This document shows, piece by piece, positions 1 through 11,200 of a DNA stretch of 64,000 bases. A model generated the notes under the pieces. The model was not told the DNA's origin and searched no databases. It saw nothing but the letters and a program-made list of their open reading frames with translations. The number at the start of each line of letters is the position of its first letter. Positions within the stretch are counted from its first letter, which is position 1. This DNA is from Mimachlamys varia (lineage: Eukaryota; Mollusca; Bivalvia; Pectinida; Pectinidae): the NCBI GenBank assembly GCA_947623455.1, contig OX392527.1, forward strand, positions 63,811,115-63,875,114. The letters are read 5' to 3'. A program made the position numbers and the translations under genes.

Positions 1-548
1 ATATCTGTGTGAAGTTCCATTGAAATAATCCAAGCGGTTTAAGAGGAGTTGTCCGGACAAACGTTTTTCTACAGAAAACCTGTTTATCATGACCACTTAC
101 GATAGTAACCATAATTTTGAGAAATGAAAAGTTGCATGCGCATCTACAGATGTCCTTTTATCTGTGTGATGTTTCATTGAAATTGACAAGCGGTTTAAGA
201 GGAGTTGTCAGAATAAACTTTTTCTACAGAAAACCCCTATATAAATACCAGTTACCATAGTAACCATAATTTTGAGCAAAAAAATGTTGCATGCGCATCC
301 ACACATGGTCCTTTATATCTGTGTGAAGTTCCATGGAAATTGGCCAAGCGGTTTAAGAGGAGTTGTCTGGACACATTTTTTCTACAGAAAACCTCTATAT
401 AGTGACCACTTACCATAGTAACTATAATTTTGAGAAAAGAAATGTTGCATGCACATCTAAACATTGTCCTTTAATCTGTATGATATTTCATTGAAATTGG
501 CCAAGCGGTTTAATAGGAGTTGTCCGCACCAACTGATCCTTTAAATCT
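1..548. repeat. ~157-bp tandem repeat, about 3.5 copies, cut by the window edge
   Basis: The motif AAGCGGTTTAAGAGGAGTTG or a one-base variant occurs at about 32, 188, 346 and 503, a spacing of 156-158 bp. Each unit also carries TACCATAGTAACCATAATTT and GTTGCATGCGCATC. A diverged inverted copy of the same sequence sits at about 56930-57210. The array continues left of the window. No gene is seen in it. Confidence 0.85.
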
Positions 549-3500
549 TTGTCTATATATCTTCTTTTCTGCGATCTATCCACCTAATGCTCATTGTCTA
601 TATATCCTCTATTACAACATCTATCCACCTAATGTTCATTGTTTATATATCTCTATTAAACATCTATCAACCTAATGTTCATTGTCTATATGTCCTCTAT
701 TCTGGGATCTATCCACCTAATGTACATTGTCTATATATCCTCTATTCTGGGATCTATCCACCTAATGTACATTGTCTATATATCTTCTATTCTGGGCTCT
801 ATCCACCTAATGTACATTGCCTATATATCTTCTTTTCTGTGATCTATCCACCTAATGTACATTGCCTATATATCTTCTTTTCTGTGATCTATCCACCTAA
901 TGTACGTTGTCTATATATTTTCTTTCTGAGATCTATCCACCTAATGTTCAATGTCTATATATCCTCTATTCTGGGATCTATCTCCCTAATGTTCATTGTC
1001 TATATATCCTCTATTCCAACATCTATCCACCTAATGTTCATTGTCTATATATCGTCTATTACAACATCTATCCACCTTTTGTTCATTGTCTATATATCCT
1101 TTATTACAGCATCTATCCACCTAATGTTCATTGTCTATATATCGTCTATTACAACATCTATCCACCTAATGTTCATTGTCTATATATCCTCTATTCCAAC
1201 ATCTATCCACCTAATGTTCATTGTCTATTTATCGTCTATTACAACATCTATCCACCTAATGTTCATTGTCTATATATCCTCTATTCCAACATCTATCCAC
1301 CTAATGTACATTGTCTATATATCCTCTATTCCAACATCTATCCAGCTAATGTACTTTGTCTATATATCCTTTATTCTGGAATCTATCCACCTAATGTACA
1401 TTGTCTATATATCCTCTATTACAACATCTATCCACCTAATGTACATTGTCTATATATCCTCTAATACAACATCTATCCACCTAATGTTCATTGTCTATAT
1501 ATCCTCTATTACAACATCTATCCACCTAATGTACATTGTCTATATATCCTCTATTACAACATCTATCCACCTAATGTTCATTGTCTATATATCCTCTATT
1601 ACAACATCTATCCACCTAATGTTCATTGTCTATATATCCTCTATTCCAACATCTATCCACCTAATGTACATTGTCTATATATCCTCTATTACAACATCTA
1701 TCCACCTAATGTACATTGCCTATATATCTTCTATTCCAACATCTATCCACCTAATGTTCATTGTCTATATATCCTCTATTACAACATCTATCCACCTAAT
1801 GTACATTGCCTATATATCCTCTATTACAACATCTATCCACCTAATGTTCATTGTCTATATATCCTCTATTACAACATCTATCCACCTAATATACATTGTG
1901 TATATATCCTCTATTACAACATCTATCCACCTAATGTTCATTGTCTATATATCCTCTATTCCAACATCTATCCACCTAATGTTCATTGTCTATATATCCT
2001 CTATTACAACATCTATCCACCTAATGTACATTGCCTATATATCTTCTATTCCAACATCTATCCACCTAATGTTCATTGTCTATATATCCTCTATTACAAC
2101 ATCTATCCACCTAATGTACATTGCCTATATATCCTCTATTACAACATCTATCCACCTAATGTACATTGCCTATATATCCTCTATTACAACATCTATCCAC
2201 CTAATGTTCATTGTCTATATATCCTCTATATCAACACCTATCCACCTAATGTACATTGCCTATATATCTTCTATTCCAACATCTATCCACCTAATGATCA
2301 TTGTCTATATATCCTCTATTCTGGGATCTATCCACCTAATGTACATTGTCTATATATCCTCTATTACAACATCTATCCACCTAATGTTCATTGTCTATAT
2401 ATCCTCTATTACAACATCTATCCACCTAATGTACATTGAATATATATCTTCTATTCCAACATCTATCCACCTAATGTTCATTGTCTATATATCCTCTATT
2501 ACAACATCTATCCACCTAATGTACATTGCCTATATATGTTCTCTTCCAACATCTATCCACCTAATGTTCATTGTCTATATATCCTCTATTCTGGGATCTA
2601 TCCACCTAATGTACATTGTCTATATATCCTCTATCACAACATCTATCCACCTAATGTTCATTGTCTATATATCCTCTATTACAACATCTATCCACCTAAT
2701 GTTCATTGTCTATATATCCTCTATTACAACATCTATCCACCTAATGTACATTGTCTATATATCCTCTATTACAACATCTATCCACCTAATGTACATTGCC
2801 TACATATTTTCTATTCCAACATCTATCCACCTAATGTTCATTGTCTATATATCCTCTATTACAACATCTATCCACCTAATGTACATTGCCTATATATCTT
2901 CTATTCCAACATCTATCCACCTAATGTTCATTGTCTATATATCCTCTATTACAACATCTATCCACCTAATGTACATTGTCTATCTATCCTCTATTACAAC
3001 ACCTATCCACCTAATGTACATTGCCTATATATCTTCTATACAAACATCTATCCACCTAATGTTCATTGTCTATATATCCTCTATTACAACATCTAACCAC
3101 CTAATGTTCATTGTCTATATATCCTCTATTACAACATCTATCCACCTAATGTACATTGTCTATATATCCTCTATTACAACACCTATCCACCTAATGTACA
3201 TTGCCTATATATCTTCTATACAAACATCTATCCACCTAATGTTCATTGTCTATATATCCTCTATTACAACATCTATCCACCTAATGATCATTGTCTATAT
3301 ATCCTCTATTCTGGGATCTATCCACCTAATGTACATTGTCTATATATCCTCTATTACAACATCTATCCACCTAATGTTCATTGTCTATATATCCTCTATT
3401 ACAACATCTATCCACCTAATGTACGTTGTCTATATATTTTCTTTCTGAGATCTATCCACCTAATGTTCAATGTCTATATATTCTCTATTCTGGGATCTAT

Positions 3501-4134
3501 CTCCCTAATGTTCATTGTCTATATATCCTCTATTACAACATCTATCCACCTAATGTTCATTGTCTATATATCGTCTATTACAACATCTGTCCACCTTTTG
3601 TTCATTGTCTATATATCCTCTATTCCAACATCTATCCAGCTAATGTACTTTGTCTATATATCCTTTATTCTGGAATCTATCCACCTAATGTACATTGTCT
3701 ATATATCCTCTATTACAACATCTATCCACCTAATGTACATTGTCTATATATCCTCTAATACAACATCTATCCACCTAATGTTCATTGTCTATATATCCTC
3801 TATTACAACATCTATCCACCTAATGTACATTGTCTATATATCCTCTATTACAACATCTATCCACCTAATGTTCATTGTCTATATATCCTCTATTACAACA
3901 TCTATCCACCTAATGTACATTGTCTATATATCCTCTATTACAACATCTATCCACCTAATGTTCATTGTCTATATATCCTCTATTACAACATCTATCCACC
4001 TTTTGTTCATTGTCTATATATCCTCTATTCCAACATCTATCCAGCTAATGTACTTTGTCTATATATCCTCTATTCTGGGATCTATCCACCTAATGTACAT
4101 TGTCTATATATCCTCTATTCCAACATCTATCCAC
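549..4134. repeat. 45-bp minisatellite, about 79 copies
   Basis: The unit is built from ATCTATCCACCTAATGTWCA and TTGTCTATATATCCTCTATT with a short variable joint (ACAAC, CCAAC or CTGGG). Alternation of GTTCA and GTACA versions gives a partial dimeric order. A variant block (ACGTTGTCTATATATTTTCT) recurs at about 902 and 3421, so a ~2.5-kb stretch of the array was itself duplicated. Because 45 is divisible by 3 and the unit lacks forward stops, long 15-residue-periodic frames are open on the + strand. I do not take these as genes. Confidence 0.95.
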
Positions 4135-5185
4135 GTATGTCGTTTCCTTTGTATTTTCTTTTCTTACATCTATTCACCTTATGACATACAAGATACAAGA
4201 AACTCTATTCAAAGATGCATATATTATCAAAGTAAAATTAGCGCTGCAGCGCTATTTCTTCGACAAAACTTTATATGATTTAGATTAAAGTAATTCCATT
4301 CATATATACATTTGTACATATGTATATATCGCCTTTAATTTGTATTTTTTATTTTTAATCGTTTCCATATTTTTAAGGTTAGGAAGGAATTTATTGAACA
4401 CATCAAATCACGTTTAAATGTCTGTACAAAAATCCATATTTTGTTAAAACGGTACATATATTCAAATGCATCTTCATTTGACTTTATGTTAATCGCGGTT
4501 TAGTTGGTCTCAGCTGCGCCCTTCGTTGCAAGTCCATTACCGTTGTTATCAGGCCCATGTACCCGATAAAAATATGTTGTGATCTACGCGGTTAGCATTA
4601 CGCCAATGTACAATAGGTGGATAGGATTATAGGCCATCCAAAAATACCCGGAAAAGCCCAAACACGGTCCCGGTCAGCCTGTAGGTATATAAAATTGCGA
4701 GTTTGCATGCATGGTCGTTTGGAATAACTTCAAGTCCGAGGAGGTCAATCAAAAAGGCATGTTTTATGATTTTATCACGAAGTGTGGATAGATTAATTTT
4801 ATAGTCAAAGCACAGGCACTAGCCTCGTCTGTCAAACACCTATAATATTATAGGTGTTTGACAGACGAGGCTAGTGTCTGTGGTCAAAGAACATGTAGAA
4901 TCTCCTGTTCATGTAGGCCACTGTGGTGAATCCCTCTTTACTGAATTCAAGTTATCTTTCTAGATCTTAGAACACTGAATTATATTAGACATGTGACGGC
5001 GCGGCTACATGTACTTCTGACAGCAAAACATTGTGGAAAAATATTTGTTCTGATACTTTTCAAAAACGGTTTGATATGATCCTAGTTTTTTGTTTCCATT
5101 AGCAGATTGTGTGCATATACATATACAGATATATAGGTATAGGGCCTAGTCCCATCACCCATGCCAATATAGGCTAATTTAGGCC
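4135..5185. other. Non-coding interval, one palindrome, no gene seen
   Basis: AT-rich sequence without a coding frame of interest. It contains the palindrome at 4811-4882. Otherwise I see nothing that can be assigned. Confidence 0.6.
4811..4882. repeat. 72-bp near-perfect palindrome
   Basis: Two 36-bp arms meet with no spacer at 4846/4847. The left arm runs CACAGGCACTAGCCTCGTCT onward and the right arm is its reverse complement with one mismatch (GGCAC against GACAC). It could form a cruciform or an RNA hairpin. No flanking direct repeat was identified. Confidence 0.9.
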
Positions 5186-5794
5186 TAAGGTGACAGTACC
5201 CAAATTGGATCACCAAACCATCATTTTATTCATTCATTAAAAAATCTGAGGATGAATTATATCCATTAATGGTTGAATCAAAAGAAGAACATCGCTGGGT
5301 GTTCTTACAAAAAAAATAACACTCGATGTTCACATTGGATATTTATAGAACGCTCTGACGTCACCAATCACCGGTTCAAGATTTTGCGAATTTGAGGACC
5401 CAAATCGGATCAAGACTTGAATTTAGAAGTATTTTACATTTCAAATTAATATTTTTGTTGTAGCATATCAACATTTAATGATGTCCTTTAGAATTTATAT
5501 GAAAACAAGTATTTCTATAGGGTGGATTAATTTTTATAGTTCAAAACAGAACGCATAGTCGTTGCACGCGCCATTTTTTTCAGAAACGTAACAAAACGCA
5601 AAATTTTGAGATTCAATACTGTTTTATGGCATATTTAAACTAATGATATGTGGACAAAAAATGATGTGTGACTATCTATTCTAAGACTAAATTTTTGTTA
5701 TAATCAATCTGTTGACACTGTTGTTGATTTAGAAGTTATTTTGAAAAAAGTGATCCGATTTGGGTACTGATCCGATTTGGGTACTGTCACCTTA
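5186..5794. mobile_element. 609-bp non-autonomous DNA element with terminal inverted repeats
   Basis: The left end reads AGGTGACAGTACCCAAATTG and the right end is its reverse complement with one mismatch. Both ends are flanked by TA, fitting a TA target duplication (Tc1/mariner-like). The right terminal motif GATCCGATTTGGGTACTG is present twice in tandem at the right end. The interior has no transposase frame. A related fragment (ACGGTACCCAAATCGGGATA) lies near 50796. Confidence 0.75.
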
Positions 5795-6103
5795 TATTCG
5801 ACATGTTCGCCATTCTTGTACGTGTCTTGTCGTTGAAAATCCCGTCTGTATAGTTATAGGCGCACCTGTAGCTGAACATGTACAGCTAAGAGTAAGAAAT
5901 TCATCATGATTTAGATGCGTTGGAAATGTTGTGAGTAATCCTGGGTAATATAATGCGATCGCGAGGATATCACAGCCACTGGTCCTTAATTAACCTTTTC
6001 AAATCACAGTTATTTGTAGTGGTAATTAAGATATTATAATTACATGCCCTTTAAATTGGGCTATGCTTCGTATTGCAAATCACATGTATATGTACATTCA
6101 TAA
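5795..6103. other. Short non-coding interval
   Basis: No coding frame, repeat or RNA gene recognised. The last four bases (6100-6103, ATAA) form the left target duplication of the retroelement that follows. Confidence 0.5.
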
Positions 6104-6385
6104 TGTAGGGTGTGGTCGTTAACAAGTATAACAACAGCCATAGGATCGATTCTTCCATTAATTTATTAAACACACTTGTGAAAGTGACGGCGCAGAGTGA
6201 TAGAAAGGCGGAAGACAGGAGGGAAAACTAGTTAGGGTGCTAAGTCATACAGTCCGTCTGTCAATGGTCAGTCGGACGCTCTCACATTCCAACACATACA
6301 CACATGTGTGACAACGACTCACGCATCTCGCTCACACAACACATACACATAGAGTGGTATACCACAGGTATAACCCTGGTCTACA
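6104..6385 (-). repeat. 3' LTR of the retroelement
   Basis: 282 bp, starting TG and ending CA on the minus strand (TGTAGACCAGGG ... CACACCCTACA), with an internal AATAAA that could serve as its polyadenylation signal. Its first ~41 bp recur at 8001-8041. The exact end is set by the TG/CA termini together with the ATAA target copy. Confidence 0.72.
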
Positions 6386-6420
6386 CATACCCCCCCCCCC
6401 CCCCCCCCTCTTCCCCCCTT
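6386..6420 (-). other. Polypurine tract beside the 3' LTR (seen as a C-run on the + strand)
   Basis: A run of about 20 C, then TCTTCCCCCCTT, on the + strand reads as a long G-rich purine run on the minus strand, ending within a few bases of the LTR. This is the expected place and composition of the second-strand primer of an LTR element. Confidence 0.65.
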
Positions 6421-7571
6421 AATTTGAATATGTCCCATATTCAACATTCGTAGCATGAATTATATAATATTAATAACATATAGATACATATAGAGCTAAG
6501 TTTTGTCCAGGAATGAACAAACCAGCACAATGTTCACAGGCTAAAAAGGCGAAATATAACATCAGTAGGTACATGTATATAAACATGAAGTACACCTGCA
6601 ATGGAAATAGAAAACGAAGTTAACATCACAGGAAATCTAAAAAGTCAACTTGAATAAAATTATGCACCTGGAAACAAACTATATAAACATATAAATAAGT
6701 ACAGTTTGCAATTTCTAAACATATAAATAAGTACAGTTTGCAATTTCCCAGACTGCCACTTAATAAAAGAATCATAATTGAACATGAATGGGTATCACCA
6801 TATATAACTTACTTATAGCAAATATTAATGGGCAATAATCATAGTAAATAGTCTCATCCTCACTGGCTGAGCTCAAACACAGTGTCCAACCCCTAAATTC
6901 AATAACTGGGGGAATATTCCACAGTTAAACAGTAAATAGTGCATTATAATGCACCCTTATAAATAAACACTTATTTGTTTTTAAAATGTCGTACATTCAC
7001 ACAATATGACCAGGAATCTATGCATATTACAGTTAATACAGTTAAACCCTCAAAACTTTGTCTTACTACAAGATTGCTGAAATATTGTAAATTCCAGGGT
7101 TATTAATTACATAAAATGGACCTAGTCATGTCATCCCAAAATTTAAAACAAAGGTTAATTAAAATAATTCATCAAATGGTTTGAGAACCAATTGTGACAT
7201 GGTCCAGACTCTGTATCTATCGGGAGGATGTCCTGTTTTACTGGAACGTCAGATCTCAGTGTCATGGGATGGTGAAGTATTTGGGCAAATCTCAACTGGG
7301 TTTTCAGGCAGAATGTTTCCCTCTCCGGGGTTCGGGTCAGGGGCAGATAACACCTCAGAGTCGTCAACAGGGGGAGACAACTCATGTACCAATGGACTTA
7401 ATGGTGGTGACAGTGTAGAACTCCTGACCGGTCCAGGGGCCCCAAGGGTAACTACCCTCTTGGATGTCCTCCTTTGAGGAATGACATACCTGCCACTGTC
7501 CGTGCTCGACCCGTCGGTCTCCTCCGAGCTGGAACTTGACTCAACCTGAGCCCTAACCCCACTGACCTTAT

Positions 7572-8005
7572 TCAGACGAACCCTGCGGTTGGCCCAGCCT
7601 CACTTTGCTGTAGGTCAGTTGGAATTGCTGTAAATATCAGCAACATGTTCCGGTGAAGCGTTCGCACGACACCAACACCATCTTCCCTCTGCACTTTATA
7701 GACCGGAAGCCCATCTTGACTTTCGCTGCCACTATTTTGTAAGGAGCTTGCTCCCACTTATCGGCAAGTTTTTGTCTACCTTGCAGTCCAACTTTCCTGA
7801 CTTTAAACCCTATCCCCCACACTGTTTCGAGTTTCAACTCGCGTACCCGAGCGTCATAAGCGGCTTTATTTTGCTCAGCCTGCTTCCCAAAAACTTGTGC
7901 GGCTGATTTGTAGTCATACTCCAGCCTCTGTCTCAGCCGTTGGGCATAGGACTCCCGGTTACTATTCTGATCACATCCAGGCTCAACAATTCCCAGGGAT
8001 ACACG
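7572..8005 (-). pseudogene. Ty3/gypsy-like integrase C-terminal fragment
   Basis: The minus-strand frame contains QRLRQRLEYDYKSAAQVFGK, then AAYDARVRE, then KLADKWEQAPYKIV. This is the pattern of the integrase tail of gypsy elements (a long helix, a Y-D-x-R-V turn, then KxxxxWxGPYxI). Only the last ~120 residues remain. Upstream integrase, RNase H and reverse transcriptase are absent. Confidence 0.7.
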
Positions 8006-8120
8006 TAGAGTGGTATACCACAGGTATAACCCTGGTCTACAATAACACTGTGACTTGATCATGATTCAGAATAATTTTGTATTTTATTGCTTTCTCGGAT
8101 CTTATTCAGAAATTCTTGCG

Positions 8121-8233
8121 ATGGCTGGATTCTTCAAGCAAGTTGTGGGTGGAATCAAAGGTATCGTGGATGCTGCCTCGGCCAACATTAGTCCATTTAA
8201 AGTACAAGTTGTTAAACCTGAGGATCATTCAGG
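8121..8233 (+). CDS. PLA2G6: PLA2G6 coding exon 1 (residues 1-37)
   Basis: The start ATG at 8121 has G at -3 and G at +4. The peptide opens [11 protein letters not shown] and reaches SPFKVQVV, resembling the vertebrate N-terminus (FF, then a short helix, then PFRV). The donor is GG|GTAGGT and the exon ends in phase 2. An in-frame ATG at 8061 would add 20 hydrophobic residues. However, a pyrimidine-rich tract ending in AG at 8108-8109 looks like a 3' splice site, so this exon probably begins at 8110 and a non-coding 5' exon and the promoter lie further upstream. Confidence 0.85.
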
Positions 8234-11200
8234 GTAGGTCAGACAAAAAATTGATTATATTTATAAGCATCTAGCTAATGTGAGTGTTAATTCATGTGAT
8301 ATGGAATTTATTAAACTTGTGTAATAAAATTTCAATATTACCTGAACACTTGTGTAAGATTATATAGCTGTTTATTATAAAGCTTGAGAAACATATGTGC
8401 TATTGATACATTTCAAGGATTCTATATAATTATATAAGCTGAAGATTTTTTTTCTCACTAATATGAAAATTCAACAGTGTTATAATTTACATAATTTTGT
8501 GTACGTAAAGTACGTAGAATGATGGTGTTGATATGTGCATGTGATGTCACAATAGTGTTTCCACAATAACAAAAACTGCATGTATATCTTATGTGGGCTA
8601 TGACTTTTTTTGATCGCATTCCAATATTGTATGGGAAATGACCTGTGTCATATAATAATAATGTTACACTTTATATTGTGACATATTCGAATTATTTTAT
8701 GTGTAGAATTTTCTCTTAATTACCTGTCACTATAATTATTTATTTATAGTAAATTCATGGTTCATGCAGTCAAATTACAGTGGATAAGTTGTACCTCCAA
8801 TAGTACTAACCTGGAATCAGTATTTAATGATTTTAAAATGGAGACCACAGTACCCGAGTGGTTAAAGTGTCCTGACATTCTACCACTAACCCTCCACCTC
8901 CACTGGGTTGTGAGTTTGAAACCCACATGGGGCAGTCGCTAGGTACTGACCGTAGGTCGGTTGTATTTCTCCAAGTACTGCAGATTTTCTTCACCTACAA
9001 AACCTGGCACGTCCTTAAATGATCCTGGCTGTTAATAGGACATAAAACAAAATGAACCAAATAAGCCAATTGATTTAAAACTGCTTGCCTACCTCTGATT
9101 CATGTTGATGTGTTTTGTCCGACAGATTGACCATAAAGAACAATGATGGCAACGTAACACTTTTCCGTAGATCTGGCAGCTTCGAATGTGTGGTCTACAC
9201 CAGAGGGGTACAGAGCAAGGTGTTCAGGTAAAGCGTGATGAAGACATGGAATCTGTCAAGGATCCGCCACTTATCAAAAATAAAACAATAGATATGACAC
9301 ATATACTACTTCTCCAAATGAGAAATTTTAAAAAAAGAATCTGCTTCAATTTGAGTAAGTGTTCTTGAAAATTTATTTAGGTGACAATTTAGGCCTACTA
9401 AAGATTTCTTATTTTTGTCACCTTCAATGGTAATTGAGGAAGGCAATTAAGGCTAATTAACTTTTACTATTCTGGGGGTGGCTGCAAAAGTTTTGGCTAA
9501 AAATTATCTTAATTTGAAATGATAATCAACTGCAAATTTATTTGATTTTTTTTCATGCTATGACATTCCATATGGACTTTTTAATGTCACTGACAAAGCG
9601 AAAAAGGCTGGACATACAATTGTAAACAATTCTTGTTTGCTGTTATTGCAGTGTATTCCGCTTGACCAATGAGGGGGAGTCTTATGCATTATTCAACGTT
9701 TTCACCCCTAAACTGAATGCCTTGACCAACTGTAGTAGCTCTTTGGCCAATGAAAAGGTCATGCAGAAGGTGTGTGACTGCATGCGCGACCATCAGACGT
9801 GGACAACAGCCCATGTCGCTGCGTTTGTTGGCCTCTTTGAATGTTTCAAATATACAGATATTAAAAGGTGAGTATTTTATCAAAAGGACAAGATAATTAT
9901 AAGGAGAAAAAAAAAATCTTGCGAAAGGGGAAAAAGTGGATATGAGAACAAAAATAATTTATTGCTATGGAGATATGGTAGTTTAGTGGATACCTGGAGG
10001 CTTGTAACCGGAAGTTTGGGATGCGAGTTCAAATCACGAAACAGCACTTTGCTGTATCTTTGAGCAAGTTACTTTACTCCACTTGTTCCAATCTGCCAAG
10101 CTGTAAATGAGTAGCTGGTTAGGCAGTGCTAGAAATTGTGGAATGCTAGCTGTGAGTGCTAAAGTGGCCGCTGGGGTTGTATGCTCCCCTGAGGGAGTTG
10201 ATCCCAATATTGGCTAGTTGCTAATTAGCCCTATAACCATGGATGATAATTTGTGAATAGCTTTAAAATGACATATACCAACTAGGCTATGATAAAGCTG
10301 GACTTAAGAACCTCAAATTATCTTTATTATTGTCAATATTGGTTAAATGCAGGGATAATTCTGGCTCTTAAAACCTATGGGAGAATTTGAGGGATTTTAT
10401 GAGATTAGAAAAATTTCTATGAGATTTTTCTATATAATAAGTAATACTATTTTGAAATTTTAATGAGATTTTCAGGAACAATATGGGTAAAAATCCCCAA
10501 ATTTCGCCCCAAAGTTATCCCTGTAGATGGCTACTGAAATTTCTCTGTGGAAGACTTGGAAATTGTTGTTTATCAAGCTGACGTTTTGGAGTTTTGTCTT
10601 TGATAGAAATCCAAGTAATGACAAAAAGATACTCACCACATCATAAAACGACAAATGTCTGCTAGAAATAAATGCCCCCTTCACCTATATGAAATGAGTT
10701 CTTCATGCTTATTACGTATTGTACGTATGCAAAGTCTGATGACAATCGGATCAGTAGTTATTGAAATAAGCTGGTTACATTACCATGGGAGGGGACAGGA
10801 CGGGAAGAGATGGGACGGGACAGATACGGGTAACACTATATGCTCCCATTTCATGGCGGGGGCATAGAAAATCCTGGATAGGTTTTTGAAGGGAGTCGAT
10901 CAGAACACAAAGATGTGAAATAGAAAAAAAATGCTGAGCATATCATGTATTCATTGTGTTTTGTTTGATAACCGTTTATATTTTACCAGGTCAGGAGATT
11001 GTTCAAGTAGGCGAGGTAAACTAGAATGTGACAACACTATTATGAATTATCAGAATTTTGTAATGAGTTGATTTTGAACTAGAACTTACATCGCAGTATG
11101 ATTGATATGAAGTCTCGTGAAATGAGACTTGGTAAAGTAAACAGTATTTTATTTTTTCAAGGGAAATCTGAAATTAATTTCAGGTACAGAAATATGAATA

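Larger units (their letters stand above)
6104..8041 (-). mobile_element. Internally deleted LTR retrotransposon (Ty3/gypsy-type), minus strand
   Basis: The element lies between two ATAA target copies (6100-6103 and 8042-8045). On the minus strand it begins at 8041 with TGTAGACCAGGGTTATACCT, the first ~41 bp of a 5' LTR. This joins directly to a reading frame resembling the C-terminal end of a Ty3/gypsy integrase, continues through non-coding sequence to a polypurine tract, and ends with a 3' LTR at 6385-6104 that starts with the same 41 bp. Most of the 5' LTR, gag and most of pol are missing. The element is a non-functional remnant 75 bp upstream of the PLA2G6 start codon. Confidence 0.8.

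Noticed and set aside
587..3448. 953-codon open frame made of 15-residue repeats
   Set aside because: It is the 45-bp minisatellite read in frame. Shifted forward frames are also open, there is no start context or homology, and the composition is that of the DNA repeat.
7181..7477. 98-codon + strand frame before exon 1
   Set aside because: It is antisense to the degenerate retroelement and has no similarity to a known protein or to the PLA2G6 N-terminus.
8055..8120. In-frame upstream extension of exon 1 (ATG at 8061)
   Set aside because: Possible but less likely: the added residues are unlike the family N-terminus, and a good splice acceptor at 8108-8109 suggests this stretch is intronic.
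8852..8930. Functional tRNA gene in intron 1
   Set aside because: The A and B boxes are tRNA-like, but the acceptor stem and cloverleaf are not maintained and a SINE body follows.
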